Below, in pieces: positions 42,111 through 53,966 of a DNA stretch of 64,000 nt; position 1 is the stretch's first letter, and each line of letters starts with the position of its first letter. The translations under genes and the position numbers were made by a program. The DNA comes from Heliocidaris erythrogramma (lineage: Eukaryota > Echinodermata > Echinoidea > Camarodonta > Echinometridae). A model generated the notes under the pieces. The model was not told the origin of the DNA and did no database searches. It saw only the letters and a program-made list of their open reading frames with translations. The stretch covers positions 16,682,615 to 16,746,614 of the forward strand of contig CM046868.1 in assembly GCA_025617745.1 (NCBI GenBank), given 5' to 3'.

Positions 42111-43089
42111 TTGCACTCTAACGTAACAATAAACAAAGTATGGTACGCGCGGCGCAGTTTATTTATGCAACACAAAATATGCACAATATGCACAAAATAT
42201 GCACAATATTGCTAGCTAGCTAGCAATTCGACGACGACGTGCGCCGCACCGGCCGAGCTAGAGTACAAAATTATGTTTACGTTTGGTGGCAGGCTACGCG
42301 TAGTGTGGACTAACGTTACATCTGATTTGTTCCCCAAGGATTTGTTCTTTGACTTTTGAGTTAAAAAAGTCACATCATGGCAGGACCAAACTTAAATTGT
42401 ATTGCTAATGCAAACTGATGAAGGATTGAATAAATTATTGTCCGACTTCGATGCTCACAATACAGTTAGAGAGGTACCGCACCGGTAAGTTTGCGAAAAG
42501 CCGTTTGGAATCCTTTTTTTGAAAAATATCGATGTCATTACCGGACCAGAATCTGTTCTTTCTCAAGAACAGGTAATCTTACAAGAATCTAACTAAAATA
42601 TTCAGAACACATCTTCTTCCACAAGCTCCATGCAAAATTTTCATTTCCACGGACCCGTTACTTACATTATCTAACGTTAACGTTAGATCTTAGTTGGACC
42701 TTAAGTTAGTCCTAGATCTAAACTAGTAAGTACATGTGTAGTTAATAGGAAGATACTGAAAGAAATTGTTTTCTATATACTGTGTTTGTGAATAGATTGG
42801 ATTCTGATTGTTTTGAATTATATTACATGGATTTATATTGGAGTTCATTCAGCGAGTTTGACTACAAATATTTGGTAAGTTGAATGATAAATGTTTGTTG
42901 CTTAGTTTAGTGCAGTGCGCGCTAATAATTTTATTGATCGCTGAATCTGGTCGGTCATATTTGGACTAGTAAAACTGTTCTTTAAAAACAAATGTTTTAA
43001 GCCTGTTAACGTCCGTGGTGTTGTATAAAACAAATAGTGAATGGTCTTTAATCGTGCAATAGAACAAAATTTTGCATTCGGTGAAAGAT

Positions 43090-43136
43090 GAGACGCTCTA
43101 TTCAACGAGGCTGTGCCTCGTTGAATAGAGCGTCTC
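43090..43136. repeat. Perfect 22-bp hairpin with 3-nt loop
   Basis: Stem GAGACGCTCTATTCAACGAG then GC, loop TGT, exact complement at 43115-43136. Outside the stem GAAAGAT pairs with ATCTTTC after an 8-nt bulge. It abuts a 5'-truncated family 1 element. Confidence 0.92.
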
Positions 43137-43144
43137 TTACATGT

Positions 43145-43688
43145 ATCTTTCATTTATTTCATTTCATTTCCATCCCGTACAAATAAAAAAATTACCATTG
43201 ATGACTTACAATCATCAAATACACCAAGGAAATAGATATTTTATAGCAATTAGACCACTGTCCCCTTAAAATTTCTAAAATAGGTAGGCCTAGACTCCAT
43301 ACATCATGAACCATTTTCATGTATACAATGACCTCTACAACCTTTGAACTTTGACCTTGAGACCCTAAAATCTAATCCGTTCATCGTCCCTCACATATGC
43401 ATACATGGGCCAAGTTAGAAGCTGATCTGTCAAACAGTTCTTCAGTTATCACAAGAACGAACCATTTTTATGTACATACATGTAATTACCTCTGTGACCT
43501 TTCACCTTTGACCTTGAGACCCCAAATTCTAATCAGTTCATCGTCCCTCCCATATGCATACATGGGCCAAGTTACAAACTGATAAAAAAAAAAAACGGTT
43601 TTGAAGTTATCGCGAGAACGAAAAGGGGACGGACGGACGACCCGAAAACATAATGCCTCCAGCACCACCTACGGTGGGCGGAGGCATA
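43145..43688 (+). mobile_element. Helentron-like element, family 1 (copy c, 5' truncated)
   Basis: Collinear with 11228-11708, sharing TTCCATCCCGTACAAATAAA-type sequence, ATGACTTACAATCATCAAAT, the CTTTGACCTTGAGACC units, the GGACGGACGACC run and the hairpin end GGTGGGCGGAGGCATA. Confidence 0.78.
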
Positions 43689-43889
43689 AAAATCATATTA
43701 AAGGCCATATATTGAGAAAAGAAGTGGTACGCGTTTTTATTTGGCAATATCAAAATATGTGTATCAAAGAAAACAATCCTTTTTAAATTTTTCAAATAGC
43801 TCAACTAGAAAGTGCAATTTGTTTAAAACAAAAATCACCTTTTTGAGGGTTTGAAATTGTCTCGCAGTCCAATTTCGGCAAAATCCTAG

Positions 43890-45243
43890 TGTCACAGGTG
43901 GGTATTCAAAATTAACATTTTACATTTATTTTCCTCAGTTATTCCAGGGAGCATGTAATCATGTTAAAACAATTTTATTACTGTTTTATTAAAGCTGTAC
44001 AACTGATAGTGCTTGGCAGTTATAACAGGTGTGTAGCATGCCTGATAGCTGACTATTAGCGTAGAATCTTTTTGGGTAGTGTTTTCTTTGTGATCGCTTG
44101 CCTGTGACAACGTATGCAAATGACTTTGTTTCGAACGCCCGAAGTGTTAGGTTGGGCAAGGCTACGAGTGTGCCGATACAGGGAAACCGGCATTACGTTT
44201 TCTGTTTTCATTGAGACATGTTGTCTGCCAGCAAGGAAAGCTGAGATGTTTCTGTTAGCCAGAGTTTGCTAAATTTTCAGTTGTTCAACATGACATACCT
44301 ACACTTCAATAGCCATATATATTAGTTGGGGAAAACTCACGTGCGTTGGTAAGCATTAATTTTAATATTTTTATCATTTATTGCTTATCATACAGTATTT
44401 AGAAATTTGAGTCATATCTATAAAAGAATGTTACTAGATAATCATGATAGAATGTATCGATAAAAGTTTACATAGTTTATTGAAGACTGTTATTATTCTG
44501 TGAAAATGGATTGATTTTGATACACGAAGAGTTGTAATTGTTTTTCTTCTAATATAACATTGTCATTTTTCAACCAGGAATAGATAGTGTGTATGCGTAT
44601 GATCGTGGGTGTTTGTGCTTAGAAGGGACTTGGTAATGATAATGTTTAGATGAAATTTCTAGAAGAAAGATTGGATTCTTCTTTTAAACAGAGTTTTATC
44701 TTGGGATTCGACAATTCGACGTCGGAGACCAGTCGATGCATACAGCCGGACAGTTACGGGGTTCGGACGTCAGAGGACGCTGTCGTTGGGTCCACGCCAG
44801 AAAGTCATCGACGATGAGTCACCAGTAGACACCAGATGGTCGTTGCCCATGTTGCTGGCATTTACACAAGTTTTGAAGTCGAATGAACTGTGAGAAGTTT
44901 TCGCGTTTCGGCATGCCACGGGGCTCATTAATGAACATTTCAGGTTTTTCCCCTTTTTTGTATGAGTGCGTTTTGAGTGTGTGATGTGAATGGCTGATTT
45001 ACTTATTCAGAATTAATACCGATCGGTTTTACTGGACCATAAATAATTTGATTGGTTTATATAACTGATTAATTTTATTACAGTAGAATTTCACTGGTTA
45101 TAAATCATTATGTACAAGAGCTGAATTATAATTTAATTAAATATACTTGAAATAAATTCACAGTCTGAAAAGTCTGTTATTTAGTCTCTGGTCCTAGGAT
45201 CTCCTTCTCTAATTTTCCACCGGCTCTTAACAGGGCCGTGACA
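43890..45243. repeat. Solo LTR of a Gypsy-type retrotransposon
   Basis: 1354 bp starting TGTCACAGGTGGG and ending GGGCCGTGACA, with short inverted ends TGTCAC/GTGACA. Exact 5-bp target duplication CCTAG on both sides (43885-43889, 45244-45248). No primer-binding site, polypurine tract or pol gene lies next to it, so a full element was reduced to one LTR by recombination. The 5-bp duplication and ends fit Ty3/Gypsy elements. The interior has no gene; orientation could not be settled. Confidence 0.88.
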
Positions 45244-45248
45244 CCTAG

Positions 45249-46970
45249 CTTGTTTACTTTTCTATGCAAATTAGCACTGACGTCATTGGGTAAAGCCGTA
45301 TGACCTCCGCGGTACTGCTGCACAACATAGCATGGACTGAAGAGAAACTTTGGTCGACATAATTTTTATACTTCAAAATTATGTTTCCAAATCCATCAGT
45401 TTTGTTAAATGATATGAAAACTAGTTTACATTTTATTCCAACAAGCAACCATTTTTCAGACAGCTCGCACAAGTTTACATGCACGAAAACGGACCCGTAC
45501 ACATCATGGTAGGCTACATGTACAGCGACGCGGTGAAACCTCGTATACGTAGTGCTCCGCTTGAGAACTGGGCTAGATCTTATACACTGCCGTGAAAGAA
45601 AAGAACAGAGCTACTCTACGAGAATCGCTCTTTTCTTCCCAATATTGGTCACAGCAGTGAAATATCTGGTGAAACACCTAATAAAGGTTAGTTTTAACTT
45701 GTCACTTGACATTTTTTGGAAAAAGCAATATTATGACTCCGAACTGAGTCCACAAAATCAGCGCAAGAACGACCATGTCGGCATTGATTCAATAATATAA
45801 TTTCACAATACGGCGAAAGTTGCTCACATTAGTTCTTAGTCTGACTTCCGACAGTGGTCTCCTGTGGCTTAATTGTTGGTGTTTTTGAATATTTGATGCT
45901 CTATATTGTGGGCAAGACATCCTTCTTCAATGTACATGTAGCCTTGTATTTTGGGCCAGCTACATCTCCAAAGTAAATCTTGCAGTGACGTTCGAAGGTT
46001 GATTTTTCGAAATGGTCGCTACAAATTCGTGCATGCTTGCTGTGTAATGTGTTGCTGCTGTGAAATCTTTTCGCCGAATTTTCACAAACTTCACCCTCAA
46101 ATTCTGTTGCTTATTGAGCTTTGAAAAGGTGAAGAAACTGATGTTGGGGTTCTTTAAAGTATTGTAACACCCCCCCCCCCCCCACACACACAACGCAATT
46201 TTGTGGCATTTTGCCACAAAACGTAAGGATTCCCCCAAAAGAAAGCGACTCTCTTTGATGTTGTTTTTTTTTACACACGATTTCAATAGCGCGCGTTATG
46301 CACCGGATGAATTGACCTGGATGAATTGATCATCTCTACCCAGTGACGTCATAGCAGGTCAACCCCGCTTCGATGTTTATTGGTCTGTTTGAGAAATCTG
46401 GCTCAATAAGGGCAATACTCAAGGGTACATTTTATGAAAAAAAATCTATTTTATTTGCTAAAATTGATGAAACCTTTATTTCAATATGTTTATTATTTAT
46501 TTACAAACCATATTCTTGCAATTGGGGGTCGGAAAAAATCAACATATGAGCTCTTTAAATGAAAGAATATCAATGTCTTTTACTTTTAGCTAGAATAAAA
46601 GTGAAATTCAAGGCAATTTTTGAAGTGTCTAACCAACTTTTACATAGTAGAATTTATCTACATTAAGTGCTAGCATTTATAGGGAGCAGAGTTAAGGTGA
46701 TAATTTAAGCTTCAATCACCACCTCTCTGATCATAGTGATCTGAGGTCCGGTTTTCTCAGGTATCACTTTAGTGCAGTCATTAATCAAGTGGAAATATTT
46801 TTGTGAGCTTTTATATTCGCATCCCAACATCAACTTGCGATATTTGCAAAAATAACAGCTTTTACAGTATGTGAAAGTGAAAGGTCAAGCGCATGTCATG
46901 AAATTGAAAACAATACTGCAAACAATAATTCTAAACGTTCGAAAAAAAAAATACATTTATTTTATTATTT
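45249..46970. other. No gene recognised
   Basis: Unassigned DNA. A CRE motif (CAGTGACGTCATAG near 46341) and a poly-C/CA tract near 46171-46192 are the only notable signals. The 108-codon frame on the minus strand (45960-46286) spans the poly-C tract and shows no domain. Confidence 0.5.
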
Positions 46971-46974
46971 AATG

Positions 46975-47073
46975 TGGACCACCATAATTGAGTGTGGTCC
47001 ACCAAAAATGAAAATAAGTCAAATTTGGTGGACCAACTGGGCCACCAAAATTTTCAGTTAGTGTCGAGCCCTG
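46975..47073 (+). mobile_element. hAT-like 3' terminus
   Basis: Contains GTGGTCCACCA, GGTGGACCAACTGGGCCACC and ends TTAGTGTCGAGCCCTG. CAGGGCTCGACACTAA is a common marine-invertebrate hAT-type end. No matching left end nearby. Confidence 0.5.
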
Positions 47074-47119
47074 CATATAGGTTGTATGTAAAAACATATT
47101 TGTAATGATCTACATGTAG

Positions 47120-47861
47120 GACCCTGTTTACAGTGCAGGGCCGGGCCGAGCCCGGCCTAAATTATAACCTTTCAATATTTTGTCGTAGTGGCGCTCTGCA
47201 TGTAAACCAACGTTTATTTTGGTGGGCGCGCGAGCGGGTAAACGTAACAGTGTGGCGCGGGTTATTTGTACCGATATATTTTTTTAGCTCGCATGCATAC
47301 GACGAACCATTGAACACCACAGCTGCCCGCTTAACTTATCGGATAATTTCATATTTTCTACGCAATTTTAATATCTTTGTACGATCGAGAAGACAGGAGA
47401 ATGGATGAGGAAGGTCGTATTCGTAGAATTCAAAGGTATAATCGTGACAGGAGGATGAGAAGAGAGCAATGTGAGGAGAATCGGTGCAGGAGGAATGGCC
47501 TGCTCTTTTGAACGAAACCGCACAAGAGATGAACGATGATAATTGAATTAAAAACACTAGTATCTCGACTTTTATTTACACGGACAAACTTTGGAAATCT
47601 CAGCAGAAAAGACAAAGCAGCTCAGGCCATACAATGCATGCAACGCTCAAAGCAACCGCATGATCGCTGCACTTCCGGGATCGCATTAGGTACCGCATTT
47701 GGGCCCACGTGCGTTTACAGTGAAAGAAGGCCGGGCCAAGACTACCTCCTGAGATGGTCCAAATGCGTGGCCGCTTTTGGTACCGCATTTGGCCTTCTGA
47801 GCGTTTACAGTGAAGTTTAGGCCGGCCTCGGCCCGGGCTTACTCTCACTGCAGACGGGGTC
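47120..47861. mobile_element. TIR element with 3-bp target duplication
   Basis: Ends GACCCTGTTTACAGTGCAGG and complement of GACCCCGTCTGCAGTGAGAG, with shared inner CCGAGCCCGGCCTAAA-like sequence, flanked by TAG (47117-47119, 47862-47864). Inside, GCGTTTACAGTGAA and TACCGCATTTGG recur. No transposase domain seen. Confidence 0.7.
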
Positions 47862-47864
47862 TAG

Positions 47865-48490
47865 GTTGCATTTTTCATTAAATATTTTCTTTACGGGAAA
47901 ATGGAAAATAATGTACAGGGCAAATGGAAGAGGAGCTTAAAAGATAAAGTCACAGAGTTGTGTTTGATTGATTACAACTTCAAAAATTCATAACTTTCTT
48001 AATTCTTATCGGATTTTGCTCAAACCTTCCCTTATCTGTTTCTTTAATTTTTCTGCTTTTTTAAAAACCAACTTGTAATCACAGTGGAATTCCCCTTCAA
48101 CGAATTACAGTAGCAAAAAGTTTCCCCATGGTTGAATCATTCAGACAAATGTACATGTCCCATATACTAGCACTTGATGCTTAGCAAAGAGGAACCTCAT
48201 AGTGAAAAAATCTGAATAGAATAACAAAAATACAAATTCCATGAACGGCCACTAAATAAAAAAAAGGAATATATTCATATACTATTCTTGTCAAAAGCAT
48301 ATAGACAAGTTTACTAATATCAATTTATGCCTGTTGCTCTCCAGAACCCCTAGTTATGGTTAGGATACCTGCTATGCATAATGGCATCTGTATGGACGGA
48401 ATCTATTTTGCATATATTAGCTGTTGCTATGTCAGACAAACCTCTGGCAAGATAAACTTTTGTTTATGAAGTATGCATAAACTTAGTAAA
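47865..48490. other. No gene; TTAA-family MITE fragment
   Basis: 47945-48100 resembles the TTAA-family MITEs (CAACTTCAAAAATTCATAAC, TCGGATTTTGCTCAAAC, GGAATTCCCCTTCAA). The rest is unassigned. Confidence 0.5.
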
Positions 48491-49472
48491 CTGGGGGGTC
48501 GTTTCATCAAACCGTCATAACGACAAGATCAGCGACATCTCGACGCTGTCGCTCAACTTGTCCGCTGTTTCACAAAGCTGTATTTACGAAGATCAGCGAC
48601 AACTTCCCTGACAAGTGACTTGTCGGTACTCCAAACCTGTCATATCTTTTTTGAACGCCATCAAAAGCCAGCTTTCAGTTAATCTATGGGCTGCGAAAAA
48701 ATGAAAAATGTAAGCTAAGAGAAAATTTATTTTCTGATCTCCAAACACATTCCTTTATCATTTTCTTATTAAATAGTTTTACTAATGTTTTTATCATAAT
48801 ATTTTACAGATGCACAATATGTTCTTATGACTTCTTGACCCCCAAACAAGTAAATGAGATTAATATTAAAAAACACCCACATCGGTTACCACAGAAAAGG
48901 CACAGAAAAGGCGTCGAAAACGGAACAGGTCTGTATATACAGACAAATGTAAACGACAACAATTTATCATGTATGTATTTTCCCTATATTTTTCCCTTTT
49001 CATGCAATGCTTTGATATAGATAATATTAAATGTATTTTTTTATAAATGAATATTAAGAATTAGGTCATAAGATACTTTCATTTAATCATTTCATCTACT
49101 AAAAGTGTACACGATTTGGGTCTTCTTTCCATTATTAGTCAATTACGGTATCCTCTTATTTAAAAATGTAGATTCAAACATCGCAAAAGCATCCTCGAGT
49201 TTTCTCAATTTTATAAATTCTATTAAAGATGCCATAAGTAACACATCTTTTCATGTAAACAGGATGTTTGTATCATCAGTATGGGTAATTGACGATAAAT
49301 CCAATGGAGTGTGATATACATGTAGACTATGGTTTTTACCCGATGAGTATCGATATCACTGAGGTGTCGTTTATTATGTCTTCGTGAAACAGTTTGTCAA
49401 GTCCATGACATTTCTGTAGATCGCCGACAAGAGATGACTGTCATGGAGTTGATTTGATGAAACGACCCCCAG
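48491..49472. mobile_element. TIR element of about 1 kb
   Basis: CTGGGGGGTCGTTTCATCAAA at left and TTTGATGAAACGACCCCCAG at right (one extra G at left). Both ends lead into GACAAG/CTTGTC-rich segments that also pair. No coding domain; target duplication not resolved. Confidence 0.82.
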
Positions 49473-49758
49473 GTCTACTGGCCTACATGTACATTGATAA
49501 TATCCTAGTAGTAAATTAACTACATGCTCTGACATACATGTATGCTCCAGCGACAACTTTGCCAGGCCTTATTTCATCACAGATATAGAGTTAGGGTATG
49601 GGTTGCAATTGGGCTTTAGGTTAGGTTTAAGGTTAGGCTGAGTTCTATGTATATCAAGTGTTGAAGTTTAGAAGTAATATATGAAAATGATCACAAAGCA
49701 AATGTCGCTGAAGCATACAACCTACTACAGTAAGAATGTACTACAGTGTATGCTGGTA

Positions 49759-50951
49759 CAGTCAAACCTGTCTTAGCGGCCACCTGCTTATAGCGGCCAC
49801 CAAAAAATCCCCGCAGAAAATTACTGTGTTGTAGACCCTGCATATAGCGGTAACCTGCCTTACGCAGCCAGCGGCCACCCATTATGTATCCCGCGGTCAA
49901 TATTATTTTGCCATAATAAAGCTGTGGTGTGTTTACCGAGTCCTAGTTCAGTCACACTCTCACACAAACGTGAATAGATTCTACAACGGTCAAGAAGTAG
50001 TATTGATTTCATGAAAGATCTAAAAGTTTTACCACATTGCCGACTAATTAGAGATTAAAAGTCTTTTGAGTAAGAATTAAGCACTAGTATTGTTCGTTTA
50101 CGTAACTAATCTTCGCACCATCCAGCCGCGATCCTCTGCACTTATATTGTTCTCTTAAGCTTTATAGCTATATACCTCCATACAAAACGAAACAACCAGT
50201 ATCGCGATCGGCATTCATATCGATCCCATGGGCACATTACTGCAGTCTTGTACACTTCATTATTAATTTTCAATTTTTTAAAGTTTTATAAAAAAAATTA
50301 AAAGGGTTAAAGCTTTCGAAAAAAATGTTTTCAAACTAGTGATTTTTTTAGAAAGTGAAAACAATAAAATACTACCCAATTATTCATCCACCGGCAATCC
50401 ATTGTCGACGTTCGCACTTTCGACGAATCAAGTGAGCACCTTCTATCGTCTGTTCTCAAAAACAGTTAAAACTTCTTTTAAACCACTCGAAAGACAAATA
50501 TTTATTAAATGAAACTTTACTGCATCATTTTATTTAAAAGATAAACTTATCATTGTAATTATTGTCAGGAAGCAAAAGCATGATTAGACATCGTTTTTAG
50601 ACTAAAATCAACAGCAGTCTACCGCGGGTGGTAATTTGAGGGAAAATTCATTTTACACATATTACTCGTAGATCTACTGTTTTTCTCATTTACTGACAAC
50701 AAAGCACATTATTTTGGCATTTTATATTGAATATTATTTCATACAAAATGTTATACAAATCTGTAGATCTATACCTTATTTTCCTATGTGATATGGATGC
50801 ATGTACACCACAAGTGATGTTGTTAGTTACATGTACGTGTATACATGTGCAAAAATTCAAAATGGCCGCTGACCTGTCTATAGTGGCCACCTGTCTATAG
50901 CGGCCACTTTTGCCGTTTCCCTTCGGTGGCCGCTATAGACAGGTTTGACTG
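49759..50951. mobile_element. Tc1/mariner-type non-autonomous element of about 1.2 kb
   Basis: Begins CAGTCAAACCTGTCTTAGCG after TA and ends CTATAGACAGGTTTGACTG; the second TA is lost. Subterminal CGGCCACCTG repeats occur on both sides. Same ends as the 93-bp MITE at 10915-11007. The interior holds no transposase. Confidence 0.8.
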
Positions 50952-51184
50952 GATAATAATAATAATAAAAATAACTAGAAATGTGCATTGCTGGGGCCGC
51001 GCAATGCTAAATGTATCCCCCGGCACTGGCAGCAATTTGAAGGAGGGACAAAGACCCTCCCCCATCCCCTCCCTCAAACAAAAGGATGGTGTAGAAATTA
51101 GATGTGTAGGTTTCACTAAGACACATCTTCATATAAAATTGGAAAGAAATGTACACAAATTTACATTACTATGTCACCTGGTGA

Positions 51185-52113
51185 TAGGATTGCTGCTGTT
51201 AATTCACTGAGAGAATGTCTCATGGACATCAAAGCTTGGTCCACTACTAACAGACTCCGTCTGAACTCACCCATTTTTCGTCTCAGTTCAGGAATACAGA
51301 TCCTCTAGCAAATTTAAATACTCAGGATGGAGTAATAAAGAGTTCTGAATGTGTTAGAGACCTTGGCTTTACTTTGGACAAACACTTAACCCTTAAACAC
51401 CACATTAGAAACATCTGCAAATCTGCATCTTGGGGTATTTTTAAAATAGGGAAGATCAGGCGTCTGCTTGACCAATCATCCGCTGAGCGACTTGTCCACG
51501 TCTTTGTCTCCTCTCATTTGGACTACTGCAAATCCCTCCTTGCTGGTCTCCCTCTTTCTCATATATCCCCACTTCAACGTATCCAAAATTCAGCCGCTAG
51601 ATTAGTCACTCTTAGCAGAAAACATGACCATATATCTCCTGTTCTCCGCTCACTTCATTGGCTACCGGTTCATTTTCGTATTACTTTCAAGATCCTATTT
51701 CTCACATACAAAATCACACATAATCTTGCACCCATATATCTTCAAGACTTGGTCACCCTTCGTTCCTCCTCTTCTGCCAGACCCCTCCGTTCATCTTCCT
51801 CTCTCCAATTATCTTATGGCCCACGTAAAAAAACCCAGTATGGCGACCGAGCCTTTTCGTCCATTGCCCCCACCCTTTGGAACAAACTCCCATCCCATAT
51901 TCAGAATGCCACATCTATTGAATCATTTAAAATCCTCCTAAAAACTCATCTTTTTAAGCAGTTGTAATTTTATGGAGGCGCATACATGTAGTTACTGTTT
52001 TGCTTTTATGTTATCGTGTTTACTAGTTTACTTACTTAGACAGACAACCAGTGCGCTTAGAAACGCCCGTATAAAGCGCCATATAAATGCAATTATTATT
52101 ATTATTATTATTA
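51185..52113 (+). mobile_element. L2/CR1-like LINE, 5'-truncated
   Basis: Only the 3' end of the reverse-transcriptase gene and the tail remain. Plus-strand frames read CLMDIKAWSTTNRLRLN (near 51216), then after a frame change VRDLGFTLDKHLTLKHHI, ERLVHVFVSSHLDYCKSLL, LQRIQNSAARLV and HWLPVHFRITFKILFLTYK, ending LWNKLPSHIQ..FKILLKTHLF at TAA 51965-51967. This is the C-terminal thumb region of CR1/L2/Jockey-type polymerases. The catalytic FADD region is absent. The 3' tail GCGCCATATAAATGCA followed by (ATT)n is typical of L2-like elements. Confidence 0.9.
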
Positions 52114-53880
52114 TAAAATTTGAAAGAAATGTGTTGAGAGATATACCAAGATACATCTCCATACAAAATTTGAAAGAAATCCATCAAGAAATGTGGCCTG
52201 CAGAGTGCACTCACGCCATGCCCTGAAGTATGACCTTTGACCCTATAAAAGACGGAACACTGGTGGCATCATCACCAAAAACTATAGGTTTTTAGATTAC
52301 ACCAAGAGACACCTTCATGCAAAATTTGAACGAAATCCGTCAAGAAATGCAGAAGTAAGAGTGCATGAAATGGAAAAATGACCTTTGACCCTATAAAGGA
52401 CGGAACAATGAGGGCAGAATCACCAAAAATTAAATATGTGTAGATTATACCAAGATACATGTATCTCCATACAAAATTTGAATGAAATCCGTCAAGAAAT
52501 GCAGAAGTAAGAGTGCACAAAAGGGACAAATGAGCTTTGACCCTATAAAGGACGGAACAATGAGGGCAGCATCACCAAACAGTAAAGATGTGTAGATTAT
52601 ACCAAGATACATCTCCATACAAAATTTGAACAAAATCCGTTGAGAAATGTGGCCTGCAGAGTGCACTCACGCCATGCCCTGAAGTATGACCTTTGACCCT
52701 ATAAAAGACGGAACACTGGTGGCAGCATCACCAAAAACTATAGGGTTTTAGATTACACCAAGAGACACCTTCATGCAAAATTTGAATGAAATCCGTCGAG
52801 AAATGCAGAAGTAAGAGTGCAAGAAATGGAAAAATGACCTTTGACCCTATATAAAGGACGGAACAATGAGGGCAGCATCACCAAAAATTAAATATGTGTA
52901 GATTATACCAAGATACATAACATACAAAATTTGAATGAAATCCATCAAGAAATGCAGAAGTAAGAGTGCACAAAAGGGACAAATGAGCTTTGACCCTATA
53001 AAGGACGGAACAATGAGGGCAGCATCACCAAACAGTAAAGATGTGTAGATTATACCAAGATACATGTCCATACAAAATTTGAAAGAAATCCATCAAGAAA
53101 TGTGGCCTGCAGAGTGAACTCACGCCATCCCTTGAAGTATGACCTTTGACCCTATAAAAGACGGGACACTGGTGGCAGCATCACCAAAAAGTACAGATTT
53201 TTAGATTACACCAAGGGACACCTTCATGCAAAATTTGAACGAAATCTGTCGAGAAATGCAGAAGTAAGAGTGCAAGAAATGGAAAAATGACCTTTGACCC
53301 TATAAAGGACGGAACAATGACGGCAGCATCACCAAAAATTAAACATGTGTAGATTATACCAAGATACATCTCCATACAAAATTTGAACAAAATCCGTTGA
53401 GAAATGTGGCCTGCAGAGTGCACTCACGCCATGCCCTGAAGTATGACCTTTGACCCTATAAAAGACGGAACACTGGTGGCAGTATCACCAAACACTATAG
53501 GTTTTTAAATTACACCAAGAGACACCTTCATGCAAAATTTGAACGAAATCCGTTGAGAAATGTGACCGCCAGAGCGCACACAAGACATCTATCAAAATAT
53601 GACCTTTGACCCTATAAAAGACGGAACACTGGGGGCAGCATCACCAAAATCTAGAGGGTTCCAGATTTTACCAAGAGACACCTTCATACAAAATTTGAAA
53701 AAAATCCGTTGAGAAATGTGACCGCTAGAGCGCACACAAACTATCCCCAAAAATATGGCCTTTTACCCTATAAAAGACGGAACACTGGGGGCAGCATCAC
53801 CAGAAACTATAGGGGTCCAGATTTTACCAAGATACACGTCCACAGGAAGTCTGAAAGAAATTCGTCGAGAAATGTGACCG
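52114..53880 (+). repeat. About 150-bp satellite with trimeric higher-order structure
   Basis: The phrase TGACCTTTGACCCTATAAA (or TGAGCTTTGACCC) starts near 52231, 52379, 52531, 52687, 52835, 52984, 53140, 53288, 53443 and 53600. Spacing cycles about 148, 152, 156, so three monomer types repeat as a 453-456-bp unit. Types differ by AAAGACGGAACACTGGTGGC versus AAGGACGGAACAATGAGGGC. Confidence 0.88.
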
Positions 53881-53966
53881 CTAGAGCGCACACAAGAATG
53901 TGACGCGGCGGCGGCGAAACGCTGCTGAATCCAAAGTATCCTCCGGCATACTGCCGGGGGATACGA

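Larger units (their letters stand above)
50972..53966 (+). mobile_element. Helentron-like element, family 2 (copy a)
   Basis: Starts AACTAGAAATGTGCATTGC, has the subterminal motif TGTATCCCCCGGCACTGGCA at 51012, and ends in a hairpin GTATCCTCCGGCA-TAC-TGCCGGGGGATAC (53936-53964). Just before the hairpin is a CGGCGGCGGCG run. The interior is a tandem array of about 150-bp monomers (52114-53880). A LINE fragment is inserted at 51185-52113. Confidence 0.75.

Noticed and set aside
43090-43136. microRNA precursor
   Set aside because: The stem is too short and perfectly paired with a 3-nt loop; real precursors have longer, bulged stems.
52114-53880. CRISPR-like array
   Set aside because: The repeats are long diverged monomers without unique spacers, inside an animal mobile element.
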